A DNA stretch of 64,000 nt, taken from Homalodisca vitripennis. Lineage: Eukaryota; Arthropoda; Insecta; Hemiptera; Cicadellidae. Both the position numbers and the translations under genes were made by a program. The notes below the pieces were generated by a model that saw only the letters and a program-made list of their open reading frames with translations, had not been told where the DNA came from and searched no databases. The DNA lies in assembly GCF_021130785.1 (NCBI RefSeq), contig NW_025776784.1, positions 1 through 64,000 of the forward strand. Reading direction: 5' to 3'. This document shows, one piece after another, positions 1-11,617 of this stretch; positions within the stretch are counted from its first letter, which is position 1; every line of letters begins with the position of its first letter.

Positions 1-1790
1 TTGGTGGGCAAGGTGGTGCGGAGGTGATGGAGGGTAAGGGAATCTGGGATTGGGTCTCACACATTTTCCCTGTCTGACCTAGACCGAGTAGTGGACTAAA
101 TCAAATATTCACACGGCTTACAAATATAGAAAGCCCTAAGAGCGTAAGCTAAAGTAGAACTATCCTTAATGTTATAGATAAATCCATGATAGATCCCTGA
201 AGAAAAGATTGTTTGTTAGCGAGTAACCCTTGGGTTCCATCTCATCGCCTCTCACTTAAATAAGGTTGATGGTGGTATTGTGTAACAACGCGTCGACAAA
301 CCTATATTTCATATCGATGGCATGTAGTTTGGTAAGGAATCATAGTTATTAGAATTTATTAGAATTTATACACATCTAAAAAATGTCAGAAAAAAGGCAT
401 TTACGTTCACTTAGCTTATACTTTAAGTCATACACAAAAAGGAGCTGAGCTCGTAGTATTTGTAGCAGAAAATTACAGGTGTGGTTTTGGCTGGCTGGAA
501 ACAAAAGGCGGAATGGGACTATGATAAGCACGTGAGTTTATCAAAATAGTAAGACCACATTTACAGTAAACAGAATGTGTCGCGAGCGTTTGGAGTGCTG
601 ATGGACGAGCTGTCTAAAACCTCGGAATTTGGATCTGAGATAGAAATAGAGCAAGTTCAAATACTGTCGATGACCATCAGTACTTTCATCAGTAACATCG
701 ACCTTGGACTGTACCGACTCTGCTCCTGATTGTACTTTATAAGGTCCTCAAAGAATACCGTGGTCCATGAGAAGTGGCATAATAAGGCAGAAAAGGCGAT
801 CGACCGATGATTTAAAAATACTATCAGGCAGGTAAATGTGCAAATGAAGTAAAGTTTTAGATAATTGGATATACACACATTAAAAGTTACCAAGCATAAT
901 TACACACTTGAACGGACTAGAATTATTAAACATCCAAATTTATAAGAGGATGGAAATGTACCGTGGTTAGGCAGATTGAGTTATGGGAGTTATGAGAGTG
1001 TGGTTAGTAGATAAGTATATAGAAATAGGCAGGAAGATTCATGGTTACGCATATATGAGATTAAAATATAAGAATTATGAGACAGCCAGTTGTATTAAAC
1101 AAAATAATGAACCCCACAGGGTGGGTAAAGTTACAGCATTACATGGAAATAACTCGCAATATGTTATTTAAATCCTAGTTACACTTCAACATGTGTTGAT
1201 TTTAGACAGTAAATCAAGTAGAGTAATAGGCCGGTGTTTAATTAAAGGAAGTGTTACATCGTAGGTAAGTAAGGGATTGGCATAGTTATCAAAATGCCCA
1301 AGTGGGCAACCACAATAATAGGTACCATAATTAATGTTATTATTTATCAGTGCTAATTCCAATGCTACTTAACCCGTACAGTTGCAGAGTCTCATGATGA
1401 TGACTGTGAGGGATAACTCAATAATTCATGTAGTGTGAATCGATGGTAACTTAAGATGTTAGTCTGTATAGTAAACTTAAAAATTGGTGTATATTCTTTT
1501 AAAAATTGTTACTAGTAGCCTTTGCTAATAATAGAAATAACTCATAGTTTTTTAATAAGTTACGTTTTATAATCAATCTTGTAATATTTAAAAAACAAAT
1601 ACTTTTGTATTGCTTTTTGAGTTTTTGTGGATTATCCATAGTGTGTTTGTTTCTTCATTAATGTAATGTTACATAGTTTTACAACAAACAATACCCAGAG
1701 AGCAATACACGTATGGCATCTACAGCCTTTATACTACTTATAATTATATAAATAGGAAAATTTTACGACTGAGGCAATAAATAAAATATT
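1..1790. other. Intergenic, with weak open segments
   Basis: No recognisable gene. The first ~110 bases are richer in G and C than what follows. On the plus strand 475-533 reads open (VVLAGWKQKAEWDYDKH) and ends at a GTGAGT-type donor. A second plus-strand frame, about 562-739, is open for about 60 codons, contains MDELSKTSEFG from position 601, starts after a TTACAG acceptor and ends at TGA. These two could be decayed exons or transposon remnants; I do not recognise a family and the minus strand is also open across part of 475-540. From 900 to 1790 the DNA is plain AT-rich sequence. Confidence 0.3.
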
Positions 1791-1796
1791 TTAGAT

Positions 1797-1908
1797 TTAC
1801 CATTTAGAAGGGGTGCCAGGCCTGATCCTCTTGAGTCCCTCATCGATGAGATGGCGAAATTCCGGATCATAGTCTATGAAACAGGTGACGTCCACTAACC
1901 GTTTGTAA
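1797..1908 (-). CDS. Exon-like segment, unidentified protein C-terminus
   Basis: Reading the minus strand, a frame with good amino-acid composition runs from a possible acceptor (TTTCCTGACTATTAG, rather weak) to a TAA at 1797-1799. It includes YKRLVDVTCFIDYDPEF and ends RPGTPSKW. It is much more GC-rich than its surroundings. An ATTAAA-type signal lies about 250 bases further along on the same strand. The plus strand is also open here (DPLESLIDEMAKFRII), ending near a GT, so orientation is uncertain. I do not recognise the family; it may be the last exon of a host gene or a transposon remnant. Confidence 0.3.
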
Positions 1909-2482
1909 CTCACTAATAGTCAGGAAACCACATTCTGTAATAAATGTTTATTTACCCTATGTCAAATGTTCTGAAGAATTTAAAAAATCAATTTAAAAAC
2001 AATTTAAAAATATCGGTTTTCATGGGAGACGACAATATACCATTGTTACAAAGACTTATCTTTTTCAATTTTTTCATACATTCATTTCGTTTCATTTTTA
2101 GAAAACATTTATCCGTGTCTTTCCAGCTATGAAAAAACTGCTAACAAGTCATTATTTATTTATTCTTTTTACATTCTATAGTAAATTACATCTGGTAAAT
2201 GACATCTGACGTATCATAAAAGAGTAGTAAGCCAATCCTCACAGCTGATGTTTCATCAGAAATGCAAAAGAGTAAAAATAAAAAAAATGTTTGTATAGAA
2301 GTTTCGAACAGAAAGGAAATTTTGATTGTCATATAATATTTTATGAATACTTAAAATCAATTTATCTACCTCACATATTTCATCTCACAACGTACTGCTT
2401 AAGTCAAATTCCTGGAAACCTGAACTAAAAATTATACGAGAAGAACGGTCTCATGATTTAGATGTTGATTTGCGGAGCTGTA

Positions 2483-2630
2483 TAGACCTGTGAGCCGACC
2501 ATCACGAATCATTTTAAGCACTATATCAGAATGTTGTAATTTTATTTATCATTGTGTACCCGAAAAATAAAATTTTTTACTAATCAGTGAAAAAAGTTGT
2601 TAACCATTCAAAGGTCGGCTCACAGGTCTA
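2483..2630. mobile_element. MITE with 18-bp terminal inverted repeats and TA flanks
   Basis: An 18-bp perfect inverted repeat (TAGACCTGTGAGCCGACC at 2483-2500, its complement at 2613-2630) bounds about 112 bp of AT-rich non-coding DNA. If the outer TA on each side is taken as target duplication, the element is 2485-2628 with 16-bp ends, as in non-autonomous Tc1/mariner-type MITEs. No coding capacity. The superfamily is inferred only from the TA dinucleotide. Confidence 0.6.
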
Positions 2631-3269
2631 CGTTTTTGAAACAGGCTTTGTCGTAAATAAAAATAAATTACACCATAATACGTTTTTGTACCAATTTTGT
2701 ACCATTTTGGACCACCAATTTTTATTTTTGTACTAGTCAAATAATGGCTCAGGAAAATATTTAAGTATTTTTTTTAACATGATGGAAAAGAACTTGACGA
2801 GCCGTTGCCCATGCACTGCTGGTTGCAGCTGATTAGTTGCAGGCGCTTGGTGGACTTACCATACTGTCACTTGCAGTTTAAGGTGATTTATTTCATTTTG
2901 TTTGTACGTGAACAATAATCTACCATGCCGGGTTTTGTAATATAAAGTACTATACATTTCCAGAAAATTTTGAAATACAACAGTGGCTACTTCTCTATAA
3001 GAGGTTAGACTAGTTTCGCATAAATAGAAATTGCTCAATGTTGTTTGCATGGACGAATTTAAATGGAGCAGTGAACAGTTTCAAATGAATTAGTACATGT
3101 TTTTTAAACCGTTACCCATATTTAGAATTGTGTCATAATAATATAAGAAATATAAACGCATCTTTTGCTCTAGCATCCCTCAATGCAGAAGATGACAGAA
3201 CAATAAATAGCCATGGCATTTAAAGTTTTATGGTTTGTGGAGAAGTATATCATAAAATGAATCCAAAAA

Positions 3270-3402
3270 CACGATTTATCAGTAAAAATACCGAGCAAAG
3301 GACATCCATAAGGTTGCTCGGACGTGACACATCAGTTTTTTGCTGCACCCACTGTGGGTTCAACTGGAATATATAAACCAGCCAGAAGTGAACCCTCATA
3401 TA
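3270..3402 (-). repeat. Interspersed repeat fragment, second copy at 44.54 kb
   Basis: On the minus strand this holds the blocks CACTTCTGGCTGGTTTATA, CCAGTTGAACCCAC and CAACCTTATGGATGTCC in the same order as 44,545-44,642 on the plus strand. It is a 3'-truncated copy of that repeat. It lies directly next to the 3' tail of the LINE that follows, so that LINE may have inserted into it. Confidence 0.65.
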
Positions 3403-3690
3403 TATATATCAAAATCAAATCAAAATCTTTTTATTCATAACACATAAAACAATAAAATATACATTTCCATAATTTAAATGAATAATTCCCCATATAGACT
3501 ATAGGTCTGTGTAAGGGGAAGAGTCCATCAATCAGTCTTTTCTTAATTGTACTTAATTGTTCTTAATTGTAATCGTAATTGTAATTGTGTACCATACCTT
3601 AACCTAAAGATTTACCAAAGATCTGTTTTAAGTAGTACAAAATACATTGTTGTAAAAATTGTATATACATATACTTACATACATGATACG

Positions 3691-3714
3691 CATACACACA
3701 CACCCACACACACA

Positions 3715-3795
<81 letters not shown>
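3691..3795. repeat. (CA)n microsatellite
   Basis: About 105 bp of CA units with early CCCA interruptions, inside the 3' UTR of LINE 1. The apparent His/Thr and Cys/Val reading frames across it are artefacts. Confidence 0.97.
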
Positions 3796-3797
<2 letters not shown>

Positions 3798-3950
3798 ATC
3801 TCTATACAGTTTAGGCACCGCTTAACCACCATATTACTATTAGATGGATGGAAACAATCCAACAGCACCACCAAACCACATCCCACAATAATAATTCCTA
3901 CTTACACAAAATTCCCAAATAATTTGCTATTAACAGGCTTCTTCGTAATT

Positions 3951-4518
3951 TTATTGGTAACTGGAACGAATCAGTGCCTCTGCAGCAGCATCACCCAGGC
4001 TGAGCAACCACCGACCCACCCTACGCTTGTACTCGACTACACTTCCACCCTCTGCCTCCAATATGTGCTCTGGTAGATTTTTATAAAGCACATGAGCTAT
4101 GTAAAAAGAGTTAAATTTTTTCTATGCAACAATTTGGTCTTGGTATCTGATATCCAAACTGTATTCTATTTCTGGTAGTATAGTTGTGGTGAAGCGCTAT
4201 AAAAATAAAATCTTTGTATTTTTGTATATGCAGTAAAAGAGATTTTATATACAATTGCCTTACACTTAAAACAGGAAACTCATTATATAACAGATTAGAA
4301 GGATATCTGCGGCTTTTCCTCAAAATGATCCTTAATATACTTCTTTGTGTGACCGCAAGTGGTTCCAGTACAGCAGACGACACTCCTCCCCACGCGAGAA
4401 TACCATACTGCAGAACCGACTGCACGTAGGCAAAATAAACTGACCTAATACTATCCCCACTCAATACCGCGCTAAGCTGATTAAATGCAAATAACAACTT
4501 TCTAACTTTTTTCTTCAC
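3951..4518 (-). pseudogene. LINE 1: reverse transcriptase C-terminal domain
   Basis: Minus-strand frame 4111-4518 carries the post-RT region typical of CR1/L2/Jockey-like ORF2: YFAYVQSVLQYGILAWGG, then LAVTQRSILRIILRKSRR. After a frame change the true C-terminus continues at about 4090-3951 and contains EYKRRVGRWLLSLGDAAAEA before a TAA at 3951-3953. The same two blocks (YFVYVQPQLQYRILAW and RRRVRKWLF..AAAAEMLIQ) occur in order on the plus strand at 57.13-57.58 kb, which confirms the reading. Disrupted, so non-functional. Confidence 0.85.
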
Positions 4519-4737
4519 GTAATGGATTTTGAGGTACCGAATTCAATTTAGTGTCAAAAATTACTCCCAAATAGTTGTATTGGTCCACACGACCAATGAT
4601 ACCCACAACCGCAGGACTCGGAGTAAGGATCACCGCAGGAGTGCAGTTTGAGGCATCTCTGACCCGGATTAAAATCTATTCTAGAAACAAATGGTAAATA
4701 TTTTGTTTTTATTAAGTTAATAGTCAGAGTATTGTGA

Positions 4738-5676
4738 TCACACCAATTTTTTTATTTTTGACAGATCTAAGGAAGCTTGTTCAAATGCCTCCTCCCACGT
4801 ACTGCCAGATGACACCACAGCTGTGTCATCAGCAAACAGAAACAACTTACTATTCATGTCAATTTTTGTTATATTATTTATATAGACTAAGAACAACAAT
4901 GGCCCAAGGGTGCTTCCCTGCACCACTCCGTAGTCCACATTTATTTGGCTACTCTTAACTCCATTAATTGAAACAAATTGCTGGCGATTATTAAAATAAC
5001 TGACAAACCAATTGAGCGTTACGTTTTTTACTCCAGCATATTCTAATTTTGATAGTAGTTTCCGCCTATCTAAAGAGTCAAAAGCTTTAGCAAGATCAAG
5101 AAAGGTGACCAGACTCGCTTTTTAGAACCATTTTCTGACGATATGAATTTAGTTATGTCATAGAGAGCATCTGATGTATTTTTACCACTCCTAAAGCCAT
5201 ATTGGTTATTTGAAAGGAATAAATTCATCTCTAGATAATTCATCAATTGGACTTTGATACATTTTTCAAGTAGCTTTGATACAACAGCAAGCAAAGAGAT
5301 CGGCCTAAAATTATTCATTGCTGATTTAACACCTGACTTATAAATGGGAACAACTTTGGCAACTTTAAACGCATTAAGGGAATTCTCCTGTTCTAATACT
5401 ACAGTTAATGATATGATAAAGGGGTTCCGAGAGTGCTTGAATATTATCTTTAATTAATTTTGTAGGAATGTTATCCCATCCTGGTGAAGAGCTTCCTTTT
5501 AGACCAGCCACTATATTAAGAATTTCCTGCCGTGTAACCGGGCGGAAATCAAACACAGCACTCGCGGCGTGGTCCGCGTCGTCCACCACCGCAGGGTCGC
5601 TGGGGTGCAAAGCTCCCGCCAGCATCGGTCCCACAGAGGCAAAAAAGTTATTAAATGAATCGCAGACATTTTCCAC
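4738..5676 (-). pseudogene. LINE 1: reverse transcriptase domain, frameshifted
   Basis: RNA-dependent DNA polymerase of target-primed reverse transcription. Visible blocks in order along the minus strand: SSSPGWDNIPTKLIKD (5374-5676), NNFRPISLLAVVSKLLEKC and NNQYGFRSGKNTSDAL (5070-5318), GVVQGSTLGPLLFLVYINN and the catalytic box LFADDTAVV (4738-4938). Each block sits in a different frame or is separated by stops, so this copy cannot make a polymerase. The palm Asp pair (FADD) is intact. Confidence 0.9.
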
Positions 5677-5719
5677 AGATGGCGATGTATTAGAGTTTTT
5701 TCCGGATCACAGAATGCCC

Positions 5720-6664
5720 TCAACAGGAAAATCGCTCCTTATCAGATGTCCTACCAGCCACCTCATTAACCACGGACCAGAACTTTTTCATGTTACCTGC
5801 AGTTTCAGCAATTTTATTATTGTAATAAACAAATTTAGCTCGCTTTATCGTCGAGTGTAACGTGTTACGGTACCGAATAAATTTATTTCGCAGTTGAGTA
5901 TTAAATGGCTCTTTTATTAACGATCTACTGAGTTTATCCCTATATCGAATAGATTTTAACAAACCCATAGTTATCCATGGTTTTAATTTTTTATTTTTTG
6001 CGTTTATCTTTACTTTTCTAGAATTACGATTAATAACCGAGCGCAGAATATCAATAAATGTATCAACAGAAGCATTAACACAATTGCTCTCTAAAACAGG
6101 TTCCCAATTTGTGTCCAAAAGATCTTTGCCAATATTTACCCAGTCATACGTATTATAAAACGGTTCAGGCATTGAGTAGTGTGTATGTTTTTGTAAATAT
6201 AGCTGGGCCAATACTGGATAGTGATCAGTCACTGTAGTTTCTAGAATTATAGAATTAATTTGACTCAAATTATGAAATTTTTACAAAAAATGTGATCGAT
6301 ACAAGTGTTACTAGACGGTCGCGTTACTCTATCTATACACCCCACGAAACCTGCATCGCTCAGAATATCCATGTACCGTTCTTCCTGTGAATTCGAATTA
6401 ATATTAAGAATATCACAATTAATATCCCCTACTAAGAAACAAAGTTTGTTTCTGTTGATATTATAGTACTCATCCAAGGCGTCATTAAAGAGGACAATGT
6501 TTGAATTAGGACTGCGGTAAATAGCCAATAATTGACAAGGGAGACCGGCCCAATTGAAGTCAAGAGATAAGGCGGTGGCCACCCCTCCAAGTCTCAGCTC
6601 ACTGCAAGACACCGATAACGCACTATCTATATAGATAACAAGCCCATCTGATCGATTAATGTTG
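5720..6664 (-). pseudogene. LINE 1: endonuclease (partial) and linker
   Basis: Frame 6265-6664 shows the second half of an exo/endonuclease/phosphatase-fold domain: LAIYRSPNSNI, LVGDINCDILN and CIDHIFCKN. The next frame, from 6268, opens with the TDHYPV box that ends such domains and then reads a basic linker (about 5720-6200). The N-terminal half with the first catalytic residues is missing. The Tyr-Ile stretch and Met upstream in the long frame come from a TA microsatellite and an unrelated repeat, not from the LINE. Confidence 0.85.
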
Positions 6665-6665
6665 T

Positions 6666-6667
<2 letters not shown>

Positions 6668-6722
<55 letters not shown>
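6668..6722. repeat. (TA)n microsatellite
   Basis: About 55 bp of alternating TA at the junction between LINE 1 and a hammerhead-bearing fragment. Penelope-like elements often end at such simple repeats. Confidence 0.95.
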
Positions 6723-6729
<7 letters not shown>

Positions 6730-6800
6730 CAAACAAAAAACAGAAAATCCAGTGCTCATGTTTCTCAGAACCCTTCATCAGAAACACACTGAATTAATAA
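6723..6800 (-). mobile_element. Penelope-like fragment with hammerhead-like core
   Basis: On the minus strand 6781-6760 reads CTGATGAAGGGTTCTGAGAAAC. This keeps the two conserved hammerhead boxes (CTGATGA and GAAAC), but the second side of stem II appears shortened. The sequence then runs through ATGAG into a T-rich stretch and the TA microsatellite. Hammerhead ribozyme motifs of this layout are known from the pseudo-LTRs of Penelope-like elements; assignment here is by motif only. Confidence 0.45.
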
Positions 6801-8551
6801 AACATAGAAACAGAACCCAATCAAAGAATTAAAAACATAACCAAAATATGATTTTAATAAATGAATAACATAAACAACAATATTGCAATCAGCCCTATGT
6901 AGAATGTTTGTAAAAGTTTACATAGGACTAAAAAATAAAAGGAAAAGACCTAATATCTTAGGTTGAACCCATTTAGTTGCCTTGATTTTTAAATTAATTA
7001 ATGTGCGATTTCAACATTTCTTAAATTTTTCTGATTAGTATTTTGATTGGGATTTGGCTCTAAATGGTAGATTCCTTTTATGACGAAGCAATTTTCAAAT
7101 TTATTTAAATTGTGTTGAATCGCATAAGCTGATAACGGTCTCTCATTATGATAAAACCATTCTTCTTCATGATATATTAAACTTACACTCACACGAGCTG
7201 GCACTGATGACGGAGTCACTTATATCCCGAGTTCATGTGTCACGTCACGTTCACATCCTCACACTCACACTTTCTCTCTCACTCTCACTTTTCACTTACA
7301 TAGGTAGTATGTGTGAACACAGCAAGCACTTTAAAATACCATAGTTAGAAAATCGTTTAGAAAACAATACGTGAAATAAAGAGTACTGTTGAAGTTTTAT
7401 AATAATAGTAGTTATTTTAATTTTCCTGGTATAGGAATTGGCTCAATAGGAATGTTACGAGTTTCATAAGAGTAGGGAAATTAACATTAAATTGACCTTT
7501 GACATTTGTGTGAGAGGTAAATATTAAAGGTTCCCATATTGGGAAAGTTTGTATTTGGGGCCTTATGTCAATATACATAAAAAATAATGTAATGTTGTTT
7601 CTGTGTTGGGAGTATTAGATCCAAAACTATTTGCTTGGATTCCAATAATTTGTGCTGTATGGTAAAGAATAGTACCCAATATTACATTTTGAGGGGTTGC
7701 GACAATTTTCGAATGGTAAGAGTGGATGAGTGACTGAATACAATACTTAATAACATTTTGTATTTGATATTTCAGAAACTATAAAAACTGTAATGTTACA
7801 AAATACCTCTACGGATTTTATTCATACGGAGGACGATAAAATTGAAATAACAATGATCTTGACAATACTGCTGTATTGAGACAATCAATACTGCTCACAC
7901 TCGGCATCAATGTTGTCTCAATACAAGCATCTAAGTGCGTGAGATAGAAGTTTTGCTGCTGAAAAATTTAGTTTCCTTGAATACAAAGGCACGTTCCCAG
8001 GATCTGTTTCATGGTAATATCACCATCTCTGCTGCTTCAATTTGTTTTTTTTTTTCAAAACAAAGGTAATTCTTAGGATACCTCATATTTAATTTATATC
8101 CTAGCATTTATTATGGAAATATGTTATTCATTTTAGACTCATTTATTTTTTTTTGCTTTCACCTTGTAGTCTGAAATCTCCTCTTTAAAATAATATATAA
8201 CACATGGGCATTGTATTTTAGCAAATGCAAATTATTTTGAATACTATGGAATGTGTTTTCAAGATTTTATGCCTAAAAATCGGTCCCCCGGTCGAAGTGT
8301 TACAATGTGTTGGTTTCTTTCTAGTAGAAAGTCATCTGTTATAGTAATATTGTTTTGAATATGTTTTCTTTTCATTTCTCTTTGTCAATACCTTTACTGC
8401 AACTATCAGCTGAGGTTTTCTGCTTCTTTCTACATTCTTGTGGTTGTCTTTATGGCTATGTTTACTATAGTTTCAGTGTTACCAAGAAGGCTATTATATA
8501 GGTTTGTAATTTATTACATTTTATATAATTAATATCTGTTTTTCGAGTAAA
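6801..8551. other. AT-rich interval, mostly featureless
   Basis: The minus-strand frame 6998-7219 has protein-like composition (VSLIYHEEEWFYHNERPLSA) and may be a remnant of the Penelope-like element next to it, but I cannot assign it. At 7195-7300 a block with ACTGATGACGGAGTCACTTA followed by CTCACACTCAC runs resembles 33.21-33.34 kb. The rest shows no gene. Confidence 0.35.
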
Positions 8552-10265
8552 ATGCCTCGTAGTGTTTCTAAAGTATTCAAGAAACGAAGGTTTCACGGTA
8601 ATCAAAGTACAAATTCAACTAGGAAATATCAAACTCCAGAGCAAGCTTCTAATTTGACTAGGACTACGCCTACTTCTTCAACTTTAAAAAACCTTAGTGA
8701 AGGTTTGAATTACTACCAAAAGGAATTAACAGATAAGTTTGACTATGTAATTGTTGATTTGTCTACACTAGAGGAATCTGTAAGCAAGATTACTACATGG
8801 AAAGATTGTAAATCCTCTTTGACTTTATGAAAGAACAGAATGGCCTGTGAAATTGTAATCAAGTGTAACAATTGTGAGGAAAATTCGACCAAGTTTCAAA
8901 ACTGTGAAAGTGTAGTGTTTCAATAAAGCAGGTAAATACCATAAGATATAGCCTATGATCTAAACCTAGGATTGGTTTTAGGTCTACGCAACATTGGCAA
9001 GGGTCGCATTGTAGCAGAAACACTGTGTAGTGTAATGAACTTGGACACTCCCTATGCAAGGTTTCATTTATATGAGGAGTTTTTAAATACTCATGCTGCT
9101 GCTAGGTTTGTAAATTTTCTATGTCAAAACAGTCCTAGAGACTATTGATCTCAATGAGAAATCTACTCACATGGCAGTAGCTGTTGATAGTTCGTGGGAG
9201 CGTAGAGGCCACAAATCCCTAAACGGTGTAGTTTCTGCGACATCTCTGATCACAGGCAAAGTGGTGGATGTAGAGATTTTGTCCAAGTATTGTTTGTGCA
9301 AGGGGAGACTAGAAGATAGGCATGATGTTGAGTGTTCAGGCAACTTTAGGGGTTCAAGTGGTGCCATGGAAGTTTCTGGTGCTATAAACATTTTCAAGCG
9401 ATCCCAGGATTTGTACACTGTACGCTACACCAAATATTTAGCGATGGAGATACAAAGGCTCATGCTGCAGTGCTTGAAAGTAAGCCGTATGGTGATATTA
9501 AAATATAAAAGATAGAGTGTATTGGACATGTGCAGAAGAGAATGGGGACCAGACTTTGTTATTTGAAATCGACAAATAAGAAACTTCCTGATGGTACATC
9601 GCTTGGTGGCAGAGGTGGGTTGACCGATGCAGGCATCCTTCAGATTCAAAAGTATTATGGTTTAGCTATTAGGCAAAACTATGAAAATGTTCAAGATATG
9701 AAAAAAACTATCTGGGCTGAATATTTTCACATATCATCATCTAATGACAATTCTCAGCATGGGCTATGTCCGGACAGCGCTGACACTTGGAGCAAGTATC
9801 GTAAGGCTATAAGAGAAAATGAAACATATGATCATACAAAACATTTCCACTTACCAGCTCGTATAATGGCTTTCATAAAACCAATATTCAGAGATTTTTC
9901 TAATACCAGATTGCTGCAAAAATGTTTGGAAAAACACAGAACAGTAATAAGTCACTCAACAATGTCATTTGGAGTTTTGTTCGGCTAAAAACTCTTAGCT
10001 TAGGTGTACATTTGGCAGTGTCTTGTTTTAATGATGGTGCAGTGATTCTTTGCAAATTATAGATAGAATCTGGATTCAAACCTGGAAACAACTTAGCATA
10101 TGGCTGTCAAAGAGTCGACCAACGAAGAATCAAAGCAGCAGAGAAGGTCGAAGATGAGCTCGAAAAAAAAGATAAGATAGCATAAAAACTTGCTACAAAG
10201 AAGACTCGAAGATAAATTTGAGGAAGAAGAGGGAGAATAGCCATCATATGGATCAGGATTTAATT
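8552..10265 (+). pseudogene. Mutator-like transposase, frameshifted
   Basis: A DNA transposase of the metazoan Mutator-like group (the Mutator-like transposase domain, close to Pfam PF20700), inactive here. It starts at 8552 with MPRSVSKVFKKRRFHGNQ, a basic start usual for this family. After a break it resumes with GLRNIGKGRIVAETLCSVMN (about 8978-9125), then MAVAVDSSWERRGHKSLNG and VDVEILSKYCLCKG (9171-9500), KRMGTRLCYLKS and YYGLAIRQNYENV, QHGLCPDSADTWSKYR (9530-9940). A one-base loss near 9930 shifts the frame; the true continuation NSNKSLNNVIWSFVRL and VSCFNDGAVIL follows, then GFKPGNNLAYG and an acidic EDKFEEEEGE tail with YGSGFN ending at TAA near 10,263. At least five frame breaks or stops. 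Terminal inverted repeats were not found. Confidence 0.82.
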
Positions 10266-11518
10266 GAAGTACCATGTCTTAGGTAGGCTAATGAAACCTG
10301 TTTTGTTATACGCTTATAGTGTCTTTCTTTTTTCACATTTTCCAAAAACTTGTATTTTTAGAATGTTATGTTCCTTTTCTCAGAACTCCTTTGAGATATC
10401 ATCCTGAAATTTTTACTGCTAGTGTATTACATCTGTCTTCTCATGTGGAACCAATAAAATAATGATAAATACTCATTTAAATATAAAAAAAAACAGTAGC
10501 AGTCGTGGGACTGCCGATAGAAGTGAAAACGGAACTATTAAGTTGAGAGTAATTAACAATACGTTATAGTAGCAGTACATCTGTAATTGTAAATGTGACG
10601 CGTTTTTAATTTTCCAATTTTAAAATCCACGAAAAAATATTATCAAATAACTAGAAATCTAATTTACCACGCTAGTAAGATAAATCTTATACCGTAATAA
10701 TACTAATTTCATGATGAAGAGGTTAAATATTAAAAACATAATTAAAATAAATAATTAATGCTAAATTTTAAATACAAATATTCGTACAAATATTACAAAT
10801 GTTTAAAAATATATTCGTTGTTTTCATTATTCATTTATCTGTATAAAAATATGTTGTAATTGCTCAATATTAATAGTTAGTTAAACATAGAATACAAGTG
10901 AGTAAACACCGAGTGAACAACAGTGAGTTGAACACCGTTGTAAATAATACAGTTATTGCTACGAATAAAGTGTATAATTGCAATAACAATTAAACCCACA
11001 ATATTTTTAAAACTAATAAATTAGTTAAATTAACTTGGTTCTTTCGTAAAGGTATTTTTATTGCACAATAAACTAATTTATTGAGTTAATACGGTATCAG
11101 TGAGCCAATGCGCCAACTACAGTTCCGGCAGAAACGTTCACTCATCACTTCATACGCTACTACAGGCTAAACTAAACTTCCAATAAAAAAATGATAAATT
11201 ACAAAAAAAAATATTCATCTATTTTCACAAAACTTTCTCGCTGACAAATTTTGTCTGACCAAAAAATAAAAAAAAATCCTCGCTTACTACTTTTTCCTTG
11301 TCATTGTAAACGCTATGTAAAATGTAAACAATAATCAAAATTATTTCGAAATTTTTTTAATATTTAAAAATGTAACCAATAGATTGCCAATATTAAGAGC
11401 TTTAATTTGACGCATCTTACAGAATTGTACGACATTGGCTTCACTTTTAAATCGCGAGAGGAAGCCGTAAAGGTCACTGATTTTCGCAGTCTGTTTTCAT
11501 ACTCCGCCGGGACAGTTT
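10266..11518. other. AT-rich interval
   Basis: Possible 3' part of the Mutator-like element up to about 10,510 (a short open tract HPEIFTASVLHLSSHVEPIK, then an A-rich run). Beyond that there is very AT-rich DNA with no gene seen. Confidence 0.4.
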
Positions 11519-11519
11519 T

Positions 11520-11617
11520 AACACAGCGAGACTGACTTTTTCATGCAGGTTAGTAGTCCGCGGCCAAGTCTACGGTTAAAAAACACAGCGAGACTGACTT
11601 TTTCATGCAGGTTAGTA
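11520..11617 (+). repeat. 36-bp direct repeat
   Basis: The block beginning AACACAGCGAGACTGAC occurs at 11,520-11,555 and again at 11,582-11,617, identical over 36 bp with a 62-bp offset. It is a recent local duplication with no coding content. Confidence 0.9.

Larger units (their letters stand above)
3406..6667 (-). mobile_element. 5'-truncated non-LTR retrotransposon (LINE 1), CR1/L2/Jockey-like
   Basis: Running leftwards on the minus strand: partial apurinic endonuclease (6265-6664), linker, reverse transcriptase (4740-5676), C-terminal domain (3951-4518), then a 3' UTR that ends in a TTTGA-type tail at 3406-3425 (ATTTTGATTTGATTTTGA on that strand). The 5' end stops inside the endonuclease at a TA microsatellite, a typical 5' truncation or later replacement. 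Frameshifts and stops break it into at least five frames. A CA microsatellite sits in the 3' UTR. Motif order (EN before RT, no LTR, short-repeat tail) places it in the Jockey/CR1/L2 assemblage; the exact clade needs a tree. A related fragment lies at 57.05-57.6 kb. Confidence 0.88.

Noticed and set aside
3547..3886. Open frames encoding His/Thr or Cys/Val repeats
   Set aside because: Pure readout of the CA microsatellite; the same holds for the four frames over 31.83-32.18 kb.
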